This document shows positions 12,338 to 24,232 of a stretch of DNA of 64,000 nucleotides, in pieces. Source of the stretch: Marasmius tenuissimus (taxonomy: Eukaryota > Basidiomycota > Agaricomycetes > Agaricales > Marasmiaceae); the NCBI GenBank assembly GCA_029532415.1, contig JAQOTA010000053.1:2604001-2668000 (forward strand). Reading direction: 5' to 3'. The first letter of the stretch is position 1. Each line of letters opens with the position of its first letter. The position numbers and the translations under genes were made by a program. Under the pieces are notes generated by a model. That model did not search any database. It was not told the origin of the DNA and saw only the letters and a list, made by a program, of their open reading frames with translations.

Positions 12338-13727
12338 CTTAGCTGGGTCTGTGGGGAGAGTACTAGATGGGGTCCGAAGAACCATCCCCTATATGTACTG
12401 TTTCAACATCCGTTCGCGCCATTGGCATCAACACCAGGTCACGATCCAAATAGGCACTGTCAAGTTCGCCAATTCATTGCACACATCATCAGATGGTTGC
12501 CCGGGCCACGTTTAGCCATTCAAACACCAAAACACCATCTCCCCATGAATTTTTTGAATACCTATAGATGTTTGATCGTCATGGACCATAGGTTTGGCTG
12601 TGTCGGGAATCAGTAAAAGCCCACTCCGTACCCTTCCGTACCACGTCCTGCTCCAGCGGAAGCGTAGAACTTAGTAGCCAAGATTGAACGGCGAATAGTC
12701 TTGAACCTTGACAGGGGGCTGTTTCCTTTTCCTTTAGCCTCAGGGGGGGACGCAATTAGAACAAAGGTAACTAAGTGACCAAGTCGCGCCACTAGCATTC
12801 AATGGCTAAATTATCGAGGGGAATGAACACAAAAGAGGCGATCAACCGTAAGGTAGCACTTGGGTAGCACTCTTCGGGTCATGACCCCACAAAGTAGCGG
12901 CGCTCTGTATGCGACTGTATCTGTGGTGCATTGTTCGTTAGAAATCTTGAAACTCTGAACGACTTAGAATACGGACTCGCGCACGCAAAGGCCTGAAGTG
13001 TTAAAGGGACATTAAAACGCGTAGATCATGGTATGGGAGGTATTGGTTCGTTTCCCCGAGCGGGAGCAGTCTCCATTTCGAGGATTGGACCCGACTGCAT
13101 CCTATCAGAAGGCAGCAAGTCTCGACTCTTTGGGGATATGTTTAAGTAAAGAGATGGAATGGACACTATCGGGTGCTCTGAACGGCCGGTTTAGCCCCAA
13201 GCTTCGTAAGTACGATTACTTTTCCTTGCTTTTCCAATGCAAGACCTCTCAGGGTTGATAGAGGTTGTTCGCGATGCTAGAGCGGTGGCAGAGCTCGTCG
13301 CGAAGACGATGCTGTCTCTTGCTGTCTTTGCGCGTACGTTAATAGCAGTCAGTCTCAAAATTAAAATAGACTGAAACGCACTGTGAGCTGATACCCGTCG
13401 AGCATCTCACGACAGCACTCCTGTTTCTGGGGTTTGAGTTCAAAAATTACCTCTTGTCCATGAGAGCCATCACGAACAGAGGAGACCTCGAGAATTCACG
13501 AGGTGATGGATGGTTGGATGACATGGTGGTCGGGAAAACGGAATTGGCAAAATGGAGGCGCGTCGCGGCTCGCGACTTTCCAATGTTCTCACGCCTCAAG
13601 CGCTTTCTCAAACTCCACAAACCCCACATAGCGCGAATGCCTCAGCTCGGAGTCGGGCCTCATATTAAGGTCTCGTGAGGGGCATTCCACGTCTTTAGAT
13701 AGGCAATCTCAGCTGTAGGGGACATGT
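12338..13727. other. 1.4-kb spacer without a supported gene
   Basis: Only short frames occur: 12610-12798 minus, 13028-13258 plus and 13454-13678 plus. None has a domain, a signal peptide or a plausible splice chain. The left part should hold the promoter of the Pro/Ser-rich gene. Confidence 0.5.
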
Positions 13728-13863
13728 TCCTTCTTAGCTCAGTGGTAGAGCATGTCAGAAGAACCATGAATAATTCAGATAAATCTGATCTGATCAATTA
13801 GATTTATCCGAATTGTTCGTCTTCAAAAGGACGAGGGCAGCAGTTCGACTCTGCTAGAAGGAG
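13728..13863 (+). tRNA. tRNA-like gene interrupted by a long hairpin; anticodon unresolved
   Basis: The ends form a full 7-bp acceptor stem (TCCTTCT 13728-13734 with AGAAGGA 13856-13862, discriminator G). A canonical A box and D arm follow (TAGCTCAGTGGTAGAGC), and a 5-bp T arm with a TTCGACT loop (AGCAG/CTGCT) supplies a B box. A T5 Pol III terminator begins 6 nt after the end. The anticodon arm is split by an insert of about 60-70 nt that folds on itself (GATAAATCT pairing with AGATTTATC, flanked by AATTC/GAATT). GAAG in the 5' half can pair with CTTC near the insert's 3' end, as anticodon and intron do in eukaryotic pre-tRNAs, hinting at Phe(GAA). The expected U33 and a complete stem are missing, so this may be a pseudo-tRNA. 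Confidence 0.5.
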
Positions 13864-13868
13864 TACAC

Positions 13869-13873
13869 TTTTT
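13869..13873 (+). terminator. Pol III T5 terminator of the tRNA-like gene
   Basis: Run of five T residues starting 6 nt after the discriminator base, the usual RNA polymerase III stop signal. Confidence 0.5.
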
Positions 13874-13920
13874 ATTCCTCGCAAGTACTTACAAACAATA
13901 GGGCAGTGACCTATTTCATA

Positions 13921-15321
13921 CTAAGGCCTAAGGAGCCACTCGATACCAAGCCTGAAATCGCTCAGATACTTCTTCGCCACCGGTATCTCTCTCGATACTC
14001 CCAGGAAGCCATGGGGTACTCCGGGGTATCTGCGAGAGGTTTAGCCTTTGGGGATAGCGGCGACGACATGGTTCAGCGCTCACACTTCCACCTTGGTTGG
14101 TACCCCGGCTTCTCTCAATCGCTTGTCGTACAAGAATGCTTCATCCCGGAGAGGGTCGCCTCCGCAGACCTGGAAAAAGGCGGGTGGGAGGCCACGACGG
14201 TCAGGATATAATAGAGGTGAGGCTTTTGGGTCGAAAGGGTCGGGCTTATACCAAGCTATGACCGCAGTTAGAGCACATGTCGGTTCAGTGTGGAGAGTAG
14301 GGTTAAACTCACCGTAAAAGGCGAGAATCATGTCTTTCGAAAGTACAAGCCCGTCCTTGTTCTGCTCAAGGGACAGGAGAAACGGTCGGTCCCTAGTATG
14401 TCGAAATAGGAATGAGCGATTATTTGACTCGACCGAATCGGGGAGCGTACTGTTCGGGATAGGCGTCAGGATGTACGAGGGCAGGGATCTGAAGGAGCTG
14501 CCCAGTGATGGGCGTAGTTTTGAACGCTGGATCGCCTTGTGCGAGTTGCGCCAGAACTGCTGCGAGATTTGCTCCGGCTGAAGAGCCTCCAACAAGAAAA
14601 CCTTTTGTGAAATCAGCGGAGAGCAAGTCGGGATTGGCGATAAACTGAGATTGAGTGCGTTAGATAGCACTGATCCCTCGATCGGAGGGGGCCAAACATA
14701 CATATTTGAGTGCCACAAAACAGTCGTTTGGAGCAGCAGGAAACGGATGCTCGGGTGCTAATCTATGGAGAGCGATGGAGGGAATCAGACGATCGGTCGT
14801 TGCTTGGGAATACAAAATACCCACCTGTATTCAAAATTGACGACCGCTAGCCTGTGGTCAACTGCAATTCGCCTCAAATTGTAGTCATCTCCGTGCACAT
14901 CCCCCATCGCCCATCCTAGATACCTTGTCAACATCTCGATTTCCCGCGGTAGAATGCGAAGAGACACACCTCCACCGTGTAACCAGAAGAGCACAGGAAA
15001 ACGACCGTCTTCGTCGGCTCTGGGCGTAGGAACCACACACCGTGCAAGCGCCTGGATGCCGTCTTCCACGTCAATGCGATGATCGACCACCTGGTATTCC
15101 GACTCTATGCGTATCTATGAGCAATAGAAACGATATAGCAGACATAACTGACCTAGTGGCAGAAGCGGGCTGAGGGCTTCACGGATCAGCGGTATGCGAG
15201 CACTGTAGAATTCCCGGGCGTTCACAAGATCTGGTTTGATGTTGACCTTGGCGTGCGGCAGCTTTGCTACTGCCGCTGCGAATTCTGGATCGATTGTCGA
15301 AAGATGGGCATGCTCGGTCAT
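13921..15321 (-). CDS. Alpha/beta-hydrolase esterase (HSL / arylacetamide deacetylase-like)
   Basis: Carboxylesterase/lipase-type enzyme hydrolysing small ester substrates; no signal peptide is seen, so probably intracellular. Start at 15321 (MTEHAHLSTIDPEFAAAVA). The oxyanion-hole motif HGGG lies in VLFWLHGGG (about 14985). The nucleophile elbow is GGSSAGANLA (about 14570-14600), the acid is in GGDPLRDEAFLYD and the catalytic His in YPGVPHGFLG. The last intron is 14030-14083, joined in phase 2, and the last exon ends LSDFRLGIEWLLRP with the stop at 13921. Another clear intron lies near 14258-14312. All three triad regions are intact. The substrate is unknown. The 3' end lies about 50 bp from the tRNA-like gene on the other strand. 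Confidence 0.85.
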
Positions 15322-16157
15322 GGAGGATATTAGGGAAGCGCGGAATTCCGACGTTGCACTCAGGTGAGATCAGAAAGTGACATGAGCGGGACATGAGATC
15401 ATATCTTGCCGCAAGCCTGCACTCTTTTTCTCTCCATCCCTCCATATAAAGGCCGTCGATAAGCCAGAATAAGCCTGATTACATTCTCCCAGAGGTCAAA
15501 ATTGCAGAATCTCTTTTCCATCAGGAGCTGGAAAAACACGTACTCTGAAGTCGAACATTTTGAGATCTCCGTGCACTGAATCTGATATCGAAAAGTATGG
15601 CATTGGGTACTTTTGCCTTGTATCATGCAAAAGCGTGACTCTCTTGTAGCGAAGAGGCCTTCCGCTTGGTCCCCCGCCCGTTCCCATCGAACATTCTGAG
15701 CAAATTCTGAGGAACGTTGGAGGTGCCTGAGTGCAGTGCGGGGCGGGGGAAAAGCAGCTTGGTCGGATTGGTCGGCCCGCTGCCAGGTACCACCTGGTTG
15801 CCCACGCACAGACCACCAACACTGGTCCAACAGTTTGTCCCGAGTTCGTCTTGTTCTTTGCTTTCGCACCAACTTTGTCAAGCCGTAAAGGTAACCAGCT
15901 ATCATAGATCCTCAGATTACAATCTTCGAACCATCAGGGAACTCTATGCTTCAAGCCAATACCTCACTCGCCTACCGGGCAGGAACATATCCACAGTGAC
16001 ACACGTTTCCAGTCGCGCTCAGATGACGGGAATTCCACGGCCAATGTGAAATACCTCCCATGGTACCTTGTGGACTTTACGCTCATGCCGTAGGCTAGGC
16101 AGGCTCATAAAAAGATGGTGCTGGTAGCTCCTGAAACTGCTCACCGGCACCTTCCAC
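15322..16157. other. Divergent promoter region
   Basis: Spacer between the minus-strand esterase and the plus-strand phosphatase. Overlapping frames (15399-15905 minus, 15717-16049 plus) have no family resemblance. An A/T-rich TATA-like stretch (CATAAAAAG) at about 16106-16114 sits roughly 45 bp before the phosphatase ATG. Confidence 0.45.
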
Positions 16158-17876
16158 ATGACAATGGCTTTCCGAGCATCCCTCATGCTGGGACTCCTAT
16201 TCATCTTCCTGTCACCTCCTGTTGCACGAGCATTTGACGACGCCAAATTCAATCCTCTTCATCATGTCGGCCCCTCATCTCCTTACTTCGACGCACCCTC
16301 GCAATCCGAAATACCGGTCGCGACTCCCCATGGATGCGTAGTAGATCAGGTTGCATACATTCTCCGACACGGATCGTACGTGTTTCGTGTTCACTTTTGG
16401 GACTGATGAAGGCTAATCCGCATATTGTAGGCGCTATCCCGAGCCTGGTTCATTTACGGGCTGGAAAGATTTATTCTTCAAGTTCCAAAATGCTACGTAC
16501 ACTGCGCGAGGACCTCTGAGTTTCATACCATCCTGGATCCCACCTGTGGATGATGAACCCCACCAAATTACGTTCTTGTCCTCGACCGGGGCCTCAGAAG
16601 CATTCAATCTTGGGGTGAAACTCAGGAATCGGTATGAGATGACCAAAGGGGGCGAGAATATGACAGTGTGGTGAGTATGGTAACCATTTTACATTTCGGT
16701 CACGACAAACTTACAGAAAATGTTCAGGGCGGCGGGCCAGCAACGTGTTGTAGACACGGCAACCTTTTTCCTGAGGGGATATCTCTCGCAAGGAAATTAC
16801 CAGTCCGTTCCCTCCCTGAACAGAGGAACTGTGATCACCCTCGCCGAGTCGTCAACTGGTGCTCCCTTTGCTGACTCTCTCACACCATCTTCGTCATGTC
16901 CGACATATAGCACGTTTAGCGGCGCTGGGTCAAGGAATTCCGACGCGTTCAGAGCTACCTATCGAAGTGCCATAGCCAAACGGCTGAATACGTTCCTCAA
17001 CGGATTGGAACTGAATGCGACTGACATCGGCGTAATGCAGGATTTATGCGGTTTTGGGTTCGAAATTAACGGGGAACGAAGTTTCTGTGATATCTTTCTG
17101 GGTGTGTAGTTCTGAGCCATACTCATGACCACAATATCTGACGCCGCTCCCCAGAATCAGAATGGCTCGATTACGAATATGCCCATGACCTGAACTACTA
17201 CTACGGCTCAGGTCCTGGGAACCCGAGTGCCGCAGCGACGGGATATCCCTGGGTCAAAGCTGTGTCTGATCTCTTTGCTGTCGGACCAGGAAATACGGTT
17301 GACAATGGCACGCTTGTTCCCCCTGCCTTGATCATGGGTTTCACCCACGACAACAATATTCCCCCAATTATCGCTGCTCTTGGGTTGTGGAACTCGACCA
17401 CTAAGTCTGAGCACGAGGAGGAAACGATATATCCTCTCCCCATCGACAGGAGGGTAGACGATCCCCGACGGATGTTTCATTCATCCTACCTTGTGTCTTT
17501 TCTAGGTAACGTCGCCCTCGAACGAATGTCATGCGAATTTGGTGGGCCTTCGGAATCAGAGGAGCGAGAAAACGGTGTCTTCCACCAGGCTAACGTTCTG
17601 GGTGGTACTGTGGAGGGAACCTCAACGGGAGAAACCGAGGTGTTTGTCCGCGTTCGTGCCAATGACGCGCCAATCGCTGTTCCACGATGTGCTTCGGGAC
17701 CTGGTTCTAGCTGCCCTTTGAAGGATTTCCTGGAGTATGTCGACGGGCCCAGGAAAATAGCGTCCGGTGATTTTGTAGAGATGTGTGGGTTGAACGGAGT
17801 GGAGGGTGCTGCGAGCGAGGTAAAGTTTCTGACGACTCTTGGGGATGGAGACACTGTACTGCTAGATGTTGCCTGA
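16158..17876 (+). CDS. Secreted histidine acid phosphatase (phytase-like)
   Basis: Histidine acid phosphatase of clade-2 type that releases phosphate from organic esters such as phytate, secreted. Exons 16158-16375, 16431-16670, 16728-17101 and 17155-17876 give 517 residues in one clean frame. A signal peptide (MTMAFRASLMLGLLFIFLSP, cleavage near VARA-F) starts the protein. The catalytic RHGxRxP is formed across intron 1 (ILRHGSRYPEPG). The distal proton-donor motif is THDNN near 17345. Several Cys (CPTYS, DLCGFGFE, SFCDIF, CASGPGSSCP) and N-glycosylation sites fit an extracellular enzyme. An alternative start lies two codons downstream at 16164. Within the family it could be a phytase or a broader acid phosphatase; sequence alone does not decide. 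Confidence 0.9.
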
Positions 17877-18373
17877 AGTATTTTCTTGAGACCAGAGTGT
17901 TTGTGATAGTATCACCATCAAAATATTCGACTCCCTGCTCTCATGGAAGTTGAAAGGGAGAAGACCCGCGAGCGTCGCGTCGCGTGATGACGAAAACTGG
18001 ATTTGTAAGTCGAATTTCACACTGGACCGATTGCAGCAACAACTCTTTCATCGAACTTACCATCATCGTTCGTCACCCTTGGAATCTCACTCCCATCTTG
18101 GCTTTTTGTTGAATGATTCGTTGCAGCGAGGCCAGTTCGTTCCTGAATTTATTTGTCTGATGATCTTGTTACCGCTAACTGAGGGAAAAACAGGTCGTCA
18201 TGAATCTCTCACACCATTCAAATATTTTACGATCTCTGGTCAGCGAGTACGGCGCCGTGAGGATTCGAAGCATATGCATACGAGTGACTCCAGCCGAATG
18301 AACGTTCTTCCAAATTCCTGTATCACAAGAGCAACTCATTCGCGATACATCATACCCGTTACTCCCGCACCGT

Positions 18374-18384
18374 TACTTTATAAA
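18374..18384 (+). promoter_or_regulatory. TATA box of the GH106-like gene
   Basis: CTTTATAAAC-type TATA element about 35-40 bp upstream of the ATG at 18418, a spacing that implies a very short 5' leader. Confidence 0.5.
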
Positions 18385-18417
18385 CTTTTCCTGTGAGCTC
18401 TTCCGGTCATAACAAAG

Positions 18418-21400
18418 ATGCTTGCCCTCACCATTATCACAGCGCTTCTTGTTGGCAATGCATTGTCGCAAGGAGAACGCGGAACGTTTGTAAACCCGAA
18501 AACGGGTCCAAAATGGCGTTACTGGATAGAGGATTCGTCCGCAGATCCTGATTTTCTTCGTAGAGATGTCGCAGAAATGGCAAGGGTGGGTTCTTCTGGG
18601 TTTGAGCTACTCAGGTGAAGACCTTCATCTTGGCAACTCACGATGGTACACTGACAAAAGAATCTAGTTACCAGTCCTACGGCGGCCTCCAAAGCGAAAC
18701 GGGGGATGTTCTTATTGATCCAACGGATGTCGCGTTTGGCTCTGATGCCTTCGTTAACGTGACGAAGACGGTTGCACAAGCTGCGAAGGATGACGGACTC
18801 ACGATAGACTTCACTCTTGGCCCCAATCAAGGTGCCGGTGTTCCGGTCAAGCCAGAAGACGTTGATCAGGAAGGGATGCTCACGGAGTTGGTCTTCGGCT
18901 CCCATTTTCTGGATGCTGGCGAATCCTTCGACGGCCCGCTGCCCGATCCCATCATCGTTCCCTTTGTCGCTGCTGACGGGGTCATACGCAGTGCAAATAC
19001 TACTCAAAAGTTCCTGGTCGCCGTCATCGGCGCTCAACTTGTAGAAGGCGAAGACCGGAATGCGTCGAGGGTAGCTCTGGACTTTCGAACAGTAGTGGAC
19101 CTCACCGATCAAGTTCAGAACTCTACGGATGGCGCGACCGTGTCTTGGACCCCCGACGCTTCCAACGGAACTTCCGTTCTATTGGCATACTATTATCGGC
19201 GCAACGGATTCCCTGAAGCTCGCGGAGGGTTCAACGGGACGATAGACGACAAGCCCGGCTCTTGGGGCTCATTCGTCGTCGACCACTTCTCTCCCAAGGG
19301 CGTGAACATCTCCTCGAGCTTCATTGAAAACGACGTCTTATCCCGTGACGGAATTGGGGAACTATTGGCAGAACCCGGAGTCGGGAAATACATGTGGGAG
19401 GATAGTATGGAGTTCCAGGCCCAAGTGTGGTGGACGCCCAATCTTGCGCAGCGCTTCCAGGAGCGACACGGCTATAGTATCAACAAGGCCCTTCCTGTCT
19501 TCCATGCCCTTTTACCAGCGCGTAAGTGTTGTTTTTCCACTGTGATCGTTCTTCTAACAATTTACCTTGTAGATGCCGCATTCTCGGGAGGGCTCAACTT
19601 AAATCAGACCTTTGATTACGGAGGAACGACTAACGCATGGGCATTTACAGAGGATTATCGAGATGCCCTCGTAAGTGCGCAAGTTTCTTCTGCGCTGAGG
19701 GTCCTAATACAGGACTCATCCAGACTTCTCTTTACGTGGAGTACATGCTGGCCTTCAACGACTGGGCAGATTCCGTCGGACTTCAATATTCTAATCAGCC
19801 TGCGTATGATTTCCAACTTGATGTTGGTGCTAGCGCCGCGATTCCCGAAGCTCCAGAAATTGAATCACTTGCACTCCCCTTGATTGACGAAGCAAGGCAG
19901 CTTTCCGGAGGTGTCCATCTTGGAAACCGTCCTATCTTTTCGAGCGAAACGGGAGCCAGGCCCCACCTTGCAATGGCTCTCACCATGTCTCAATTACTCG
20001 AAGACAGCAAGGCTCAGTTTGCTGGCCATGTCAATATTCTGATGCTTCACGGCTATTCGTATAGTGGACCTTATCCCGGAACAACTTGGCCTGGCATCTG
20101 CACTTTTGCGTATGTTTTCTAAGCTTCCTTCATTCTCTACCGTCCCTGATCATGTCCCATCAGATACAATTTCGCCGAGATGCATGGTCCACGGATGCCC
20201 GCTTGGGACCATTACGATGGGTACCTCTCGTATCTAGCTCGCAATCAATACGTCCTCCAATCGGGAGTTCCGAAAGTCGATGTCGCCCTCTACCGTAAAG
20301 CATACGACTTCACTCGAGACGCCCCATCCCCTTTCCCCAGCGACTCCCTAATCCTCGCTGGCTATACATACGAATATGTCAGCCCAGAGAACTTCAAACT
20401 ACCAGGTGTCTCCGTCTCGGATGGTCAGCTCGCTGCCGATGGACCAGCCTACAAGGCTTTCGTTCTCAGTCGCATCCAAAATGTCACCGTCGACGCCGCA
20501 CAGAAACTACTTGAATTCGCAGAGGATGGTCTTCCCATCGTAATTGCCGGTGGTCTTCCTGATGGCATCCCGGGATTCGACGCGAACGGCACCCAGAACG
20601 CACAAGTGCAGGATCTATTGCAACAACTCACCGCGTTGCCCGGTGTCCAAATAGTAGACGACGAAGAAGCCATCCCTGATGCCCTTTCATCGTTGGGAGT
20701 CCTTCCTGCCACCAGTATCAACCCGTCATCTGCGTCGCTCTATACCATCCGCCGGGACGAGAATTCCACTGTCTCAAACTTCTTCCTCTTCAACCAGAAT
20801 GACGCCTCCATCAACTTCACCCTCACGTTGGAAGCCAGCGGGACTCCTTTCGTCTTGGATGCCTGGACTGGTGAGATCACGCCCGTGGCTATCTGGAACA
20901 CTACAGACGATGGACACATCACCATACCTGGTGTGCAACTCGCCGCCAATCAAACCGCACTCTTTTCTGTGACCTCGGAAGAAAACTTAGAAGGGGTATC
21001 GGCACCCTCAGTACATATATCCAGCGCCGATTCGGACGTGTTCGGACTTAGCTCGTCATCCGGCGTCGAAATCCGTTCATTTGTGGAAGGGTCGAAGGAG
21101 GTGACCTTGTCAAATGGTCAGCAACAGACCCTCAGTCTTTCACTGGAGGGTGAAAGTGAGCGAGAGTTGACGGGTTGGAAGCTGAACATCACAGCCTGGA
21201 CGCCACCAGACGATCTGAGTCAGGTCGATTCAGTGCTCGTTCCCCAACCGGTCATCGACCTCAGTCAAGGTTTGGTTCCTTGGGATCAGCTCGATGGGCA
21301 AGCGAATACCTCGGGAGTTGGGACTTACATGACGACCTTTGAGTGGGCTCACAGCCAAGATAGCAGCGTGGGCGTCCAACTCGACTTTGGTGTCGTGGTG

Positions 21401-21745
21401 CACACGTTAAAGGCGTGGTTGAATGGCGAGGTGCTTCCTACGGCTGATCTCACGCGTCCAGTTGTCGACATTACGTCCCTTGTCCATGAGGGAACGAATG
21501 AACTACGAATTGATGCTGCGAGTACCCTGATAAATGCTGTCAACGCGGTGAGTGATATTTGGTACTGAATGCCGCACCATCTGACATCGTATCTGTATCT
21601 GTATCTGTAGGTTCCGGAAGTGAGGTCTTTGGGTCAATTGCGCACCGAGACTGAACAAACGCCTCCGCCTAATCAGCACTACGGTTTGATAGCCCCTGTC
21701 CGGCTCATTCCATACGGTCGCGAAACGCTTGAATTTGATGTGTAA
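18418..21745 (+). CDS. Secreted GH106-like glycoside hydrolase (alpha-L-rhamnosidase-related)
   Basis: Large extracellular glycosidase resembling fungal GH106-type alpha-L-rhamnosidases. Six exons (18418-18614, 18668-19521, 19573-19670, 19724-20109, 20164-21547, 21611-21745) join without a frame break to 1,017 residues. An N-terminal signal peptide (MLALTIITALLVGNALSQG) leads into FVNPKTGPKWRYWIEDSSADP, the usual opening of this family, followed by VAEMARVGSSGFELL of the TIM-barrel start. The C-terminal third is a beta-rich region with galactose-binding-like features (GTYMTTFEW, VVHTLKAWLNGEVLP, GTNELRIDAASTLINAV). Many NxS/T sites fit secretion. The substrate is not proven; plant or fungal rhamnose-containing glycans are plausible. 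Intron 5 holds a short GTATCT tandem repeat just before its acceptor. Confidence 0.8.
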
Positions 21746-22128
21746 TAGTCGCAGAGTCTTTTACCCTTGAATGTGGTGTGTAATAATAATCATAATATCT
21801 TCCTGGAGCCTCAAGATCGTGATTGGGGCGAGGTGAAGTTCTCAATGATTCTTTGCGATGGAGACATTGTACCGGTATGTATTACTCGAAGAACTGTTTG
21901 GGACAAGGATTTCATCGAGAAAAGCTAAGTGGATGATTCAAGCTAGCTGCTCGCCTTGCGTTTGCCCGTAAGTTGCGGGCGGCAGGAGGGTCACGCAATG
22001 AAATCACCTATGAGGACTGGGATGACGAAGGCGGGATTAGTAAAATCAATTTGGACTGACAAACACCGGGAGTGACGTCCATAAGTCCGGAGATTGTGGG
22101 CAGCCTCACCTCTCTCACATATTCCATC

Positions 22129-23114
22129 ATGTTCTCTCTCGCAAGAAATACTCTACGACCCACTTTTGCTCGTGCATTTGCGGCAAGGACTGCTGCTGCC
22201 TCGGTGCACACACTTCCCGATCTCCCATATGCCTATGATGTACGCGTCCGAATCCACTCATTTCTGGTTCGAGTCTCAAACTCTGAATTATACAGGCTCT
22301 TGAACCTCACATTTCGGAGGAAATCATGAAACTTCACCACTCGAAGCACCACCAAACCTATGTCAACGGATTGAACACTGCAGAGGAGTCGTTCGCCAAG
22401 GCAGGCAGCGTGAAGGAGAAGATTGCTCTTCAACCTGCACTCAAGTTCAACGGCGGAGGTGAGTGGTCTCCGTTTTGCATAGTGGATGTTCAGGGAGTCA
22501 TTGTTCGGTTTAGGACACATCAACCACTCGCTATTCTGGAAGAATCTCGCGCCCGCAAGCGGCGACGGAGGGAAACTGACGGATGGTCCTCTCAGGGAGG
22601 CCATTGAGCGTGACTTTGGCTCGGTAGAGGACTTCAAGAAGTCCTTCAACGCGAAGACTGCTGCCATTCAAGGAAGTGGATGGGGCTGGCTTGTGCGTCT
22701 CTTTCTCCAATTGTTCCGATGCATGCGACTCAAATGGCGACAGGGATACAATGCGACCACCAAGAAGCTTGAGATTGTCACAACCTCCAACCAGGATCCT
22801 CTTATTTGTGAGTTCCCATTCGAACCCGTTGAGCTCAGAACCTGATATAATCGTCCTATAGCTCACGAACCCATCATTGGCGTTGACATTTGGGAACATG
22901 TTCGTGCATCCCCGTTCCGTTATTGTCCCGCCGTTCTCACCCAGCTCCCTTGTAGGCCTTCTATCTCCAATACAAGAATGTTAAGCCGGATGTAAGTTGG
23001 TCTCGTCCAAAGCGATTGGCACAAATACTGACCGACTCCCAGTACCTCAACGCAATTTGGAATGTAATTAACTTCAAGGAGGCCCAGAAAAGGTTCGTTG
23101 AGGCCTCCAAGTAA
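22129..23114 (+). CDS. sod2: Mitochondrial manganese superoxide dismutase
   Basis: Converts superoxide to hydrogen peroxide and oxygen in the mitochondrial matrix. Seven exons (22129-22239, 22296-22458, 22514-22692, 22744-22807, 22862-22899, 22956-22991, 23043-23114) give 220 residues. The N-terminus is an Arg/Ala-rich presequence ([19 protein letters not shown]) ending before [16 protein letters not shown]. Metal ligands are visible: His in [13 protein letters not shown], His in [11 protein letters not shown], and Asp/His in [14 protein letters not shown]. The active-site Gln lies in [11 protein letters not shown], typical of the Mn form. Exon sizes of 36-38 nt near the 3' end are small but normal for this lineage. 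Confidence 0.95.
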
Positions 23115-23481
23115 AGCCAAAACTTTTTAGTGTAGAGAATCGAATGAACCATTTCTCTGCTATTTCACTGTCACATGGACCGAATCGACATACCCGAGGG
23201 AGGGACGGAAAGACTCGCTTGGACTCCCGGAGCGACGTCATATGTGAATTCGCCACAACGATGCGATTCTCCGCCCGTCATCCACATCATATCCTCCTGT
23301 ACGTCCATGAGCATAGGTGTGATATTGATATTCTTGGAGCGATAATGCAATACGTGACGATTTTCGAATGTCATCGTTGGAGTCGCGGGGGTACATATAC
23401 TGGATGACTTCCAACGATCCAACACAAACAACCTCTCCCAACCACCAATCGTCACTTTTTCTTTCATACCCGTTCTACAAC

Positions 23482-23941
23482 ATGCAATCCAGCGTCGGAA
23501 ACTCTCAAATTTACAATGATAACGAACAGAGGTTCGTGATGGGCAGATATTCTAGAGCCAAACGTGGTCGGGACTGATAAATGGATCCTCAGAACGTCGA
23601 AAGGAAGCGTCACCGATCAACCAGCTAGATTCGAGGTCCCACCTGAGAATGCACACAGCGAGACGGATTCCAAGTGCGTTCACTATGCTCGTGAGGGCCG
23701 CGACCAGTAGCTAACCAAGAGCTCTGATATGTCCAACAGAGATCAACGTTCTCTTGCAAACCGTCTGGCAGCCGCAGAAACTCATGAAGTCGATAACTTG
23801 AGCAACAAGACGAAGGACACTATCACCGATCCACTAGAACCCGCACGGTCTCACGGAAACGAACCTTCGCGGGGAGCAAAGATTGACGCTGAACTCCAGC
23901 GAGAAGAGGAGGAGGAGCTGAAGCGAAAAGGAAAGATATAG
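23482..23941 (+). CDS. Small conserved fungal protein of unknown function
   Basis: Three exons (23482-23531, 23593-23673, 23740-23941) with clean GT-AG introns give 110 residues. The product is hydrophilic and probably disordered. The C-terminus PSRGAKIDAELQREEEEEL followed by a basic KRKGKI resembles a conserved tail seen in small fungal proteins of unknown role; that resemblance is from memory and not a named domain. There is no signal peptide or membrane segment. The gene follows sod2 on the same strand after about 370 bp. Confidence 0.7.
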
Positions 23942-24232
23942 ACACATTTTGGAGGACGGTAATGTGTAGAAGACTTGTACGATATCGTCAAAGCAGCTGT
24001 ATAATTAGAGATCAACTCACGCAAACATCGCTCGTCAATCACTAGTATTCGTCGCGAAAAGTTACAAACAAGAAAATCCACGATTTGAAACCCTATTTAC
24101 ACATTTACCAAAACCCAGGATGGAAAATATGCACACTCAACATTAACCAACGTGCAATCGAGAAATGTACAAGCAAGCAGTAAGCCCCATCCAATTAGTT
24201 GTTTGTTCATCCTGTCGTCGATTTGAACTTTC

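Noticed and set aside
15399..15905. 168-codon minus frame upstream of the esterase
   Set aside because: No motif, no splice link to the esterase start at 15321, and composition typical of promoter DNA.
21587..21610. GTATCT tandem copies as a microsatellite of interest
   Set aside because: Only a few units, entirely within an intron next to its acceptor; likely trivial.
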